Shown: piece by piece, positions 40,812 to 46,412 of the stretch
Numbering within the stretch: position 1 is the stretch's first letter
Layout of the letters: each line of letters opens with the position of its first letter
Source: an uncultured Sutterella sp.
Lineage (GTDB): Bacteria > Pseudomonadota > Gammaproteobacteria > Burkholderiales > Burkholderiaceae_F
Direction: 5' to 3'
NCBI GenBank assembly: GCA_905213905.1
Contig: CAJMKD010000016.1
Span: forward strand, 1 to 46,412
Length of the DNA stretch: 46,412 bases
Position numbers and translations under genes: made by a program
Notes under the pieces: model-generated
What the model was told of the DNA's origin: nothing
The model's database searches: none
Seen by the model: only the letters and a program-made list of their open reading frames with translations

Positions 40812-41549
40812 TCAGTTGTCTGCACGGCAGCGATAGCCGACGCCGCGCACCGTTTCAATCAGATTCTCGGCCGCCGTTCCAGCAAGCGCTTTTCTCAGGC
40901 GAAGCATGTGCACATCCACCGTGCGCTCGTCAACAAAGGCGCTTTGCCACACTGCAGCAAGCAGATTTTCTCTCGAAAAGACGCGTCCCGGCTTTGAGGC
41001 AAAAAGAAAAAGAAGCTTGAACTCCTTGGCGGAAAGCTTGAGAGGCTTGCCTTCAACGGTCGCCTCAAATCTTGCTTCATTCATGACGAGCGGTCCGCAG
41101 CGGACGATCTTTTCAGCCTCATCCGCTTCGGCAACCACCGACGGCTTCTGCACTGCGCCCTCGCGCTGCGCAGCGCGCCGGCGCAGCACGGCGCGGATGC
41201 GCGCCGTGAGTTCTCGCGGCAGGAATGGCTTGACGATGTAGTCGTCCGCGCCAGCATCGAGGCCGGCCACGCGGTCCATCTCATCGCCGCGCGCCGTGAG
41301 CATGATGACGGGAATGCCCGCCGCATTCGGCTCTTCCGGCAAACCTTTTAGCCACTCCAGCCCCGACATGTCGGGCAGCATCAAATCGAGAAGGATCAGA
41401 TCCGGACGCGCTTTTGAGAGCGCTGCGCGCGCTTCTGCAATGCTCCCGACACGGATGGTTTCATACCCGTCCGTTTGGCAGACGAACGCAACGAGCTCCC
41501 TAATGGCAACCTCGTCCTCGACAATCAGAATGACGGGCGGTTCTGTCAT
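40812..41549 (-). CDS. phoB: phosphate-regulon response regulator PhoB
   Basis: OmpR-family response regulator that binds Pho boxes. It has 245 residues. The receiver domain has the phosphorylated Asp55 in ILLDLMLPDMSGLEW, switch Thr in VIMLTARGDEMD and Lys in YIVKPFLPREL. A linker (about 130-155) leads to the winged-helix DNA-binding domain with LSAKEFKLLFLFASKPGRVF and VDVHMLRLRKAL. ATG 41549 has AAGGA at 9 bases. Preceded by phoU and followed by phoR on the same strand. Confidence 0.95.
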   Translation of the reverse strand: MTEPPVILIVEDEVAIRELVAFVCQTDGYETIRVGSIAEARAALSKARPDLILLDLMLPDMSGLEWLKGLPEEPNAAGIPVIMLTARGDEMDRVAGLDAGADDYIVKPFLPRELTARIRAVLRRRAAQREGAVQKPSVVAEADEAEKIVRCGPLVMNEARFEATVEGKPLKLSAKEFKLLFLFASKPGRVFSRENLLAAVWQSAFVDERTVDVHMLRLRKALAGTAAENLIETVRGVGYRCRADN

Positions 41550-41589
41550 CGGCTAATCCTTCTCTTCTTCTTGATGCATTCCTGCCGAA

Positions 41590-42279
41590 TTATTGCAAAG
41601 CTTCGTGACGAATGTCGCGTCCTTCAATCATGAAGATGACGGTTTCGCCGACATTCTGCAGGTGTGCGGCCACTCGCTCAAGCGCACGGGCGATGCGGAT
41701 CATTTCAAGGCCGTCGGCCACTTCAAGGCGGCCCGCCTTCAGTCCCTCGGTGACGCCGGCCATCACCGACTTCATTTCGCCGCGCACAACCTGACGACGT
41801 CGAATAAGCGCGTAGGCGCGCGCCGAGTCCGGCGTGCGAAGCAGTTCGATGGCGTCGTCTGTAATGCTCTCGACGAGCGCGTGAATCTTCACGAGCGACG
41901 GCCAGATCTGCTCGGACGACGCAGCAAGCTGACCGCGCTGGTTGCGCACGCCCTTGGCTGCGCTTTCGACTTCGTCGCCCGCTCGCTCAAGGTCTATCGA
42001 CATGCGGAGCACGCCGATCAGCAGGCGCAGGTCGCTTGCCTGCGGCTGGCGGCGCGAAAGCAGAAACTGCACATAGGCGTCGAGCTCGACTTCCCATTTG
42101 TTGATCACGACGTCGCGCTCAACGACGCGCCGCGCCGTTTCCTCATCGAGCGTCAGCAGCACGTCGCCCACGGCGTTGACCTGGCGGCGCAGCGCCTCGG
42201 CCATGTTGATCGTGCGCTTTTTGAGTTCTTCAAGTTCGGCGTCGTAGCTCTTGACGATGTGATTGTTTTCCTGAGTCAT
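41590..42279 (-). CDS. phoU: phosphate signalling regulator PhoU
   Basis: Cytoplasmic helical-bundle protein that links the Pst transporter to PhoR and restrains phosphate uptake. It has 229 residues with two related three-helix halves. PhoU-type acidic metal-binding motifs are visible around DLERAGDEVESAAKGV in the first half and ALERVAAHLQNVGETV in the second. ATG 42279 has GAGAG upstream. It lies between pstB and phoB, the usual order in beta-proteobacteria. Confidence 0.95.
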   Translation of the reverse strand: MTQENNHIVKSYDAELEELKKRTINMAEALRRQVNAVGDVLLTLDEETARRVVERDVVINKWEVELDAYVQFLLSRRQPQASDLRLLIGVLRMSIDLERAGDEVESAAKGVRNQRGQLAASSEQIWPSLVKIHALVESITDDAIELLRTPDSARAYALIRRRQVVRGEMKSVMAGVTEGLKAGRLEVADGLEMIRIARALERVAAHLQNVGETVIFMIEGRDIRHEALQ

Positions 42280-42324
42280 TTCAGCTCTCTCAAGTGACTT
42301 TTCGAATTCGTTTTTTTTGTTCGA

Positions 42325-43143
42325 TCAGCCGAAGCGGCCCGTGATGTAGTCTTCGGTAGCCTTTTTTTCCGGACGAAGGAAGATCTTCTGCGTCGGACCG
42401 AATTCAATGAGCTCGCCGAGGTACATGAAAGCGGTGTAGTCGGAGATGCGTGCCGCCTGCTGCATGCTGTGCGTAACGATGACGACCGTGTAGTCCTTCT
42501 TCAGTTCGTCGATCAGGTCCTCGATGCGCGCCGTCGAGATCGGGTCAAGCGCCGAGCAGGGCTCGTCCAGGAGGAGCACCTCGGGCTTCACAGCAATGCC
42601 GCGCGCAATGCAAAGGCGCTGCTGCTGGCCGCCCGAGAGCGACGTGCCGGGCTGCTCCAGCTTATCCTTGACGTCGTCCCAAAGCGCCGACTTCTTGAGC
42701 GCCCATTCGACGCGGTCATTGAGCTCGCTCTTTGAGAGCTTTTCGCGAAGCCGCACGCCGTAGGCGATGTTGTCGTAAATCGACATCGGGAAAGGCGTCG
42801 GACGCTGAAAAACCATCCCGACGCGCGAGCGCAGCAGCGTCACATCCGTCTCCTTTGAGAGAATGTCCGTGCCGTCGTCGAGCCGAATCGTGCCCACGGC
42901 GCGCTGCTCGGGATAGAGATCCTGCATGCGGTTGAGTGAGCGCAAGAGCGTGGACTTGCCGCAGCCCGACGGCCCGATGAAGGCGGTAACGCAGCCCGTC
43001 GGAATCGTGAGCGTGATGTCCTTGAGCGCGCGGAAACTCCCGTAATAGACGTCGAGATGCTCGATCGTGATCTTCGCGGGCGGCATCACTTCGGGTGCAG
43101 CGTGTTCGTCGAGTCCCTGCGGGTGAATCGTGTTCATTTCCAT
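42325..43143 (-). CDS. pstB: phosphate ABC transporter ATP-binding protein PstB
   Basis: ATPase of the PstSCAB high-affinity phosphate importer. It has 272 residues from ATG 43143. Walker A is GPSGCGKST (57-65), the Q-loop lies in MVFQRPTPFPMS, the signature is LSGGQQQR, Walker B is VLLLDEPCSALDP and the switch His is in VIVTHSMQQA. Start codons at 43182 (TTG) would lie inside the intercistronic hairpin and are unlikely. Follows pstA by 96 bases. Confidence 0.95.
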   Translation of the reverse strand: MEMNTIHPQGLDEHAAPEVMPPAKITIEHLDVYYGSFRALKDITLTIPTGCVTAFIGPSGCGKSTLLRSLNRMQDLYPEQRAVGTIRLDDGTDILSKETDVTLLRSRVGMVFQRPTPFPMSIYDNIAYGVRLREKLSKSELNDRVEWALKKSALWDDVKDKLEQPGTSLSGGQQQRLCIARGIAVKPEVLLLDEPCSALDPISTARIEDLIDELKKDYTVVIVTHSMQQAARISDYTAFMYLGELIEFGPTQKIFLRPEKKATEDYITGRFG

Positions 43144-43183
43144 TTTGAATTCAGCTTTCGATTTGCTTGGATTTCGGTTCAAC

Positions 43184-43212
43184 GCGCGGCACGCTTTTTC
43201 TTCGTGCCGCGC
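43184..43212. other. intercistronic hairpin between pstA and pstB
   Basis: GCGCGGCACG (43184-43193) pairs exactly with CGTGCCGCGC (43203-43212) around a 9-base loop. No T tract follows on minus, so it is more likely an mRNA-stabilising or processing hairpin than a terminator. Confidence 0.55.
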
Positions 43213-43239
43213 TTGAGGCGTATTTGCGGTTTTGCCCCT

Positions 43240-44097
43240 TTAGCGGCTGCGCTTGCGTTCGCGGATGATGATGGCCGCCGAACTCATGACGAGCACGAGG
43301 AAGAGAAGCACGAGCGCCGTGCCGTACTGCAGCGGCCGCGTTGCTTCAATGTTCGTGCCGGAAGTCGCAAGCACGTAGATGTGATAGGGCAGCGCCATGA
43401 CAGGCTCGAAGGGCGAGACGCCTTCCTTGGGCGTAAAGAAAACGCTGCCCGTGTACATGATTGCGGCCGTTTCGCCTGCGGCGCGGGCAAGCGCCAGGAT
43501 TGACCCCGTCAGAATGCCCGGCAGGGCATTGGGCAGCACCACCTTCAGCGTTGTTTCGCGCTTCGAAGCGCCGAGCGCAAGACTTGCCTCGCGCCAATCC
43601 TGCGGCACCTGCTGCAGCGCAGCTTCCGTCGTGTTGATGATGATGGGCAGCGACAGTACGGCAAGCGTCAGGATGCCGGCGAGCAGACTCACGCCGAGGC
43701 CGCAGAAAACGACGAAGAACGTGAGGCCGAAAAGCCCGAAGACAATGGAAGGAACGCCCGCAAGATTGGCAATCGAGAGGCGCGTGAGCGTCGTCCAGAC
43801 GGATGCGCTGTTGCTGTACTCATTGAGGTAGACGGCGCTTGCTACGCCAAGCGGCAGCGCAATGACAAGCGCGCCCGCTGCGAGGAAAAACGTCCCCACG
43901 ATGCAGGGCCAAATGCCCCCCTGCGTCATCATTTGCTTGGGCGGCTCCGTGAGGAATTCCCAGCTGAGCGCCGGCCAGGCGTTGTACGTGATGAGCGCAA
44001 TAATCGCGAGCAGCGCGCCGATATCGATAATTGCGGCCGCCCGCATAAGGGTGAAGCCCGACAATTCGGCGATGTATCTTCTCAAAGTCGACTTCAT
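43240..44097 (-). CDS. pstA: phosphate ABC transporter permease PstA
   Basis: Inner-membrane permease of the phosphate importer. The 285 residues contain about six membrane helices. The EAA-type cytoplasmic loop, which docks PstB, lies around DWREASLALGASKRETTLKV. IANLAGVPSIVFGLFGLTFF is the phosphate-permease signature region. Its ATG overlaps the pstC TGA as ATGA, so the two permeases are translated together. Confidence 0.95.
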   Translation of the reverse strand: MKSTLRRYIAELSGFTLMRAAAIIDIGALLAIIALITYNAWPALSWEFLTEPPKQMMTQGGIWPCIVGTFFLAAGALVIALPLGVASAVYLNEYSNSASVWTTLTRLSIANLAGVPSIVFGLFGLTFFVVFCGLGVSLLAGILTLAVLSLPIIINTTEAALQQVPQDWREASLALGASKRETTLKVVLPNALPGILTGSILALARAAGETAAIMYTGSVFFTPKEGVSPFEPVMALPYHIYVLATSGTNIEATRPLQYGTALVLLFLVLVMSSAAIIIRERKRSR

Positions 44098-44978
44098 TTC
44101 TTAAGCCCCAAGCGCCGCGATGCGTACCAGGCGCAGAAGTTGAAGATGAACGTGATGATGAAGAGCACGAAGCCAGTGGCATAGAGCGCGTGGTAGTGTT
44201 CGCCGCCGACGGCTGCTTCGGCCATTTCCGCCGCAATCGAGGCGGTCATCGGACGCACAGGATCGAAAATCGACTCGGGAATGATGGCAGCGCCGCCAGC
44301 CACCATGAGGACCACCATCGTTTCGCCGATCACGCGCGAAATGCCGAGCATCACTGCCGTGCCGATGCCGCCCATTGCCCAGCGCAGCTCGACCTTGACG
44401 AGCGTTTCCCACCGCGTGGCGCCGAGTGCAAGGCTTGCTTCGCGCATGCCGCCCGGCACATTTCGAAGCGCATCTTCCGAAATGGATGCAATCGTCGGAA
44501 CGCACATGAAGGCGAGCATGATCGAAGCGTTGAGTAGATTGAGGCCGGAAGCGATCCCAAAGGTTTCCTGCATCCAGGGCGCGAGCACCACCATGCCGAC
44601 AAAGCCGATCACGACGGAAGGCAGCGCCGCCATCAGTTCGATGAGCGGCTTGACGATGCGGCGAACCGATTCAGGCATGGCGCAGTGAATAGCCGCTGCC
44701 GTGAGCACGCCCAGAGGCACAGCAATCACAGTCGTCACAAGCGCAACGACCAGCGAGCCGACAATGAGCGCGCCGATCCCAAAGGAAGGCTCTTCGTCCG
44801 TCGGATACCATTCGGTGGAGAAAAGGAATTCAGAGAGAGTTGTTTGACCGAGAATCGGAACAGCTTGGGAGAAGAGAAAAACGACAATCGCGGCCAGCGC
44901 CAGAACACTAACGCAGGCCGCGATCCCCAAGCCCATCTGGAAGTTCCGATCTTGTCGAAGCTTTTTGGGCAAAGCCAT
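44094..44978 (-). CDS. pstC: phosphate ABC transporter permease PstC
   Basis: Partner permease of PstA. It has 294 residues from ATG 44978, which follows GGAG at 7 bases; the longer frame from 45041 lacks support. About six helices are visible. ALPSVVIGFVGMVVLAPWMQ is the phosphate-permease signature, and GMREASLALGATRWETLVKV is the EAA loop. Its stop codon overlaps the pstA start. It follows pstS by 132 bases. Confidence 0.94.
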   Translation of the reverse strand: MALPKKLRQDRNFQMGLGIAACVSVLALAAIVVFLFSQAVPILGQTTLSEFLFSTEWYPTDEEPSFGIGALIVGSLVVALVTTVIAVPLGVLTAAAIHCAMPESVRRIVKPLIELMAALPSVVIGFVGMVVLAPWMQETFGIASGLNLLNASIMLAFMCVPTIASISEDALRNVPGGMREASLALGATRWETLVKVELRWAMGGIGTAVMLGISRVIGETMVVLMVAGGAAIIPESIFDPVRPMTASIAAEMAEAAVGGEHYHALYATGFVLFIITFIFNFCAWYASRRLGLKK

Positions 44979-45110
44979 TGATGGCTCCAAAACGTTGATT
45001 GAAAAGAGGGAGATTGCCAAGCTGCGGGGCTTCTTCGTCACCCCCGGGCTTTGCTGCCGAATCCGCCGCGCTCAATCAATACGGCTGGATTCGGCGCAAT
45101 GCCAATTCAA

Positions 45111-45941
45111 TTACTTGGCGGCAGGCACCTGGACGAAGCCAGCTTTTTCAACATCCTTCTGGCCTTCGGCGGAAAGCATGAAGTCGATCACCTGCTTGGC
45201 AGCGCCCGTCGGTTCACCAGCGGTGAAGAGGAAGAGGTCGCGGGAAATGGGCCAGGTCTTGTTCTTGGCAGCATCCAGCGTCGGCGCAACGCCGTTCACA
45301 GTAAGGCCGTGCGTCTGGCTGTCCATGTAGCCGATGCCGATGTAGCCGATCGCATTGGGGTTGCCGGCAACCGCCTGCACGACGCCGCCGCTCGAAGACT
45401 GCAGAAGCGCGCGGGGCGAAACGCGGGTCTTGCCCATCACGAGTTCCTGGAAGCATTCGTACGTGCCCGAAGAGGTATCACGGCCGATAACGACGATCGG
45501 CGCAGAAGCGCCGCCGAGCTCCTTCCAATCCTTGATCTTGCCTGCGTACACGTCGCGCAGCTGATCGAGCGTCAGTTCCTTAACAGTGTTCTTCGTATTG
45601 ACGACAGGAATGATGGCGTCGTAGGCGACCGTGTAGCGGATGGGCTTATGGCCGGCCTTGGCGAGATCATCAGCTTCCTTTTTCTTGAGATCACGCGAGG
45701 ACATCGCAATATCGGTCGTTCCGTCCATCAGCGCCTTGATGCCGTTGCCGGAACCGGTGCCCGAAATCGTGATCGTGATGTTCGGGTTGGCCTTCATGAA
45801 GCTTTCGGCCACAAGCTGCATCGCGGGGAGAACGGTGGTCGAACCGTTAACCGTAACGGTTTCAGCCTGAGCGGCGCCCACAACGCCAGCCATCGCACAG
45901 AGAGCGCCGAGCGCAGCAATGTTCTTCATCTGCATTTTCAT
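45111..45941 (-). CDS. pstS: periplasmic phosphate-binding protein PstS
   Basis: High-affinity periplasmic phosphate receptor of the Pst importer. It has 276 residues. The signal peptide has Lys near the start, an Ala/Gly/Leu/Met core, and a likely cut after Ala26 (AAQA/ETV). NGSTTVLPAMQL, SGTGSGNGIKALMDGTTDIA and GRDTSSGTYECF are phosphate-contact regions of the family. It is somewhat short (E. coli about 346), as in the PBP_like_2 group. ATG 45941 has GGA at 6 bases. It is the first gene of the operon, with a Pho-box promoter upstream. Confidence 0.93.
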   Translation of the reverse strand: MKMQMKNIAALGALCAMAGVVGAAQAETVTVNGSTTVLPAMQLVAESFMKANPNITITISGTGSGNGIKALMDGTTDIAMSSRDLKKKEADDLAKAGHKPIRYTVAYDAIIPVVNTKNTVKELTLDQLRDVYAGKIKDWKELGGASAPIVVIGRDTSSGTYECFQELVMGKTRVSPRALLQSSSGGVVQAVAGNPNAIGYIGIGYMDSQTHGLTVNGVAPTLDAAKNKTWPISRDLFLFTAGEPTGAAKQVIDFMLSAEGQKDVEKAGFVQVPAAK

Positions 45942-46037
45942 CAATTCCAACTATTTGCAACGAAAAAATCTTTGTGTTGGGGATGCGGCGCTTATTTCAA
46001 AGCCGCTTGATCAAAGCATCCTTCTCAACACGAGGGA

Positions 46038-46071
46038 AGTATGGAAGCCGGAATTGACACTGCCGTGAACG
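46038..46071 (-). promoter_or_regulatory. predicted Pho-box promoter of pstS
   Basis: Read on minus, CGTTCAC-GGCA-GTGTCAA (46071-46054) forms two 7-mers at 11-base pitch like the PhoB box CTGTCAT-N4-CTGTCAT. A -10-like CATACT (46043-46038) stands 10 bases further. This is the standard arrangement, in which PhoB replaces the -35 element. The box is imperfect (4 and 5 of 7 matches). Confidence 0.5.
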
Positions 46072-46114
46072 AAAAATGAATATTGAGTGACGGGGGCGCT
46101 TACGACGCAGCGAA

Positions 46115-46132
46115 GCGTCATTGTTCTGTCAC
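46115..46132 (+). promoter_or_regulatory. second Pho-box-like repeat
   Basis: GCGTCAT-TGTT-CTGTCAC matches the PhoB box consensus at 5 and 6 of 7 positions, better than the site nearer pstS, but it is oriented on plus. It lies about 175 bases upstream of pstS and may be an upstream PhoB site. Confidence 0.4.
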
Positions 46133-46168
46133 AATGCCGAGCGCTCTCTTGGCAGATGCGCCCAGCTG

Positions 46169-46202
46169 AAAAAAAGGCAGCGGGACGAATCCTCACTGCC
46201 TT
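46169..46202 (-). terminator. intrinsic terminator after the partial gene at the right edge
   Basis: AAGGCAG (46174-46180) pairs with CTGCCTT (46196-46202), with an inner GGA/TCC stem. On minus the stem runs into TTTTTTT (46175-46169). It lies 52 bases after the stop codon at 46254. Confidence 0.8.
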
Positions 46203-46253
46203 ATCGTTCGGACTTTATGTCCGACTTTTGCGAGCTGTCTTTATGGGTGGCGC

Positions 46254-46412
46254 TCAGCTTTGCTTGGGTGGTCGAATAACGAGCGACGGCTTCGTCTTTT
46301 CTGCAGGCGCAAGCGGCGCGATGGCGCCGAGATTGGCCGCCTGCAGGCGCACTACGAGACCAGCCTTATTGCGCACCTGATGCCCGACCTGTCTTTTGAT
46401 GCCCCCAGCAAC
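46254..46412 (-). CDS. 3' end of an unrecognised gene, cut by the window edge
   Basis: One minus-strand frame is open from the window edge to a TGA at 46254-46256, giving 52 C-terminal residues that begin VAGGIKRQVGHQVRNKAGLV. The tail is Ala/Pro/Lys-rich and basic (APAEKTKPSLVIRPPKQS). A good terminator follows 52 bases later in the right orientation, which supports a real gene end. The family cannot be recognised from so little. Confidence 0.5.
   Translation of the reverse strand, partial: VAGGIKRQVGHQVRNKAGLVVRLQAANLGAIAPLAPAEKTKPSLVIRPPKQS

Larger units (their letters stand above)
45942..46253. other. 312-bp pstS upstream region
   Basis: It holds a Pho-box promoter (46038-46071), a second Pho-box-like repeat in the other orientation (46115-46132) and a terminator serving the gene to the right (46169-46202). 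A further palindrome TCGGAC/GTCCGA lies at 46208-46224. No gene is seen. Confidence 0.65.

Noticed and set aside
1..46412. CRISPR arrays, insertion sequences, restriction or other defence genes
   Set aside because: No spaced direct-repeat array, transposase, integrase, nuclease-methylase pair or defence-type gene set was recognised on either strand.

Overview
The window is about 46.4 kb of moderately GC-rich chromosome. Nearly every gene lies on the minus strand; only an ArsR-type regulator, a tRNA-Leu, a HicB-like gene and one unknown gene lie on plus. Protein style and gene order (rnr-rlmB; hfq-hflX-hflK-hflC-yjeT-purA; ndk-rlmN-rodZ-ispG-hisS-yfgM-bamB-der; surE-nlpD-rlmD; pstSCAB-phoU-phoB-phoR) point to a betaproteobacterium of the Burkholderiales. 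A gut Sutterellaceae member fits best, but that is inference from general knowledge, not a search.

Layout from left to right. 1-1960: a metal-efflux module with a P1B-type ATPase cut by the window edge, a stand-alone HMA-domain protein and a divergent ArsR/SmtB regulator, with two related operator-like palindromes. 2066-5340: rlmB and rnr. 5341-6207: an AT-rich gap, tRNA-Leu(CAG) with promoter and terminator, and a broken GNAT acetyltransferase gene. 6462-9944: an operon resembling E. coli yegUV (ADP-ribosylglycohydrolase-like protein plus sugar kinase) with an NCS1 permease. 10169-10627: a solo HicB-like gene. 10715-12259: an MscS-type channel. 12385-17425: a phosphoribosyltransferase, purA, yjeT, hflC and hflK. 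18083-20733: an M20 peptidase with yjiG and yjiH, lying between hflK and hflX. 21042-25522: hflX, hfq, der, bamB. 25781-32041: yfgM, hisS, ispG, rodZ, rlmN, ndk. 32292-32891: an unknown plus-strand gene. 32958-36299: rlmD, an NlpD-like lipoprotein, surE. 36562-39047: an M20D amidohydrolase with an unassigned membrane transporter. 39365-45941: the complete phosphate-uptake operon. 46254-46412: the 3' end of an unrecognised gene.

Most of the window is conserved housekeeping: purine and isoprenoid synthesis, RNA modification and decay, outer-membrane assembly, membrane proteolysis and phosphate homeostasis. The accessory parts are the metal module, the yegUV-like cassette, the two peptidase/transporter cassettes and the solo HicB. 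No CRISPR array, insertion sequence, prophage, restriction system or biosynthetic cluster was seen, and I did not find a clearly new multi-gene system. The best leads are the YegUV-NCS1 salvage cluster, the split HMA/ATPase module, the solo HicB, the unknown 199-residue protein beside ndk and the transporter paired with the M20D amidohydrolase.
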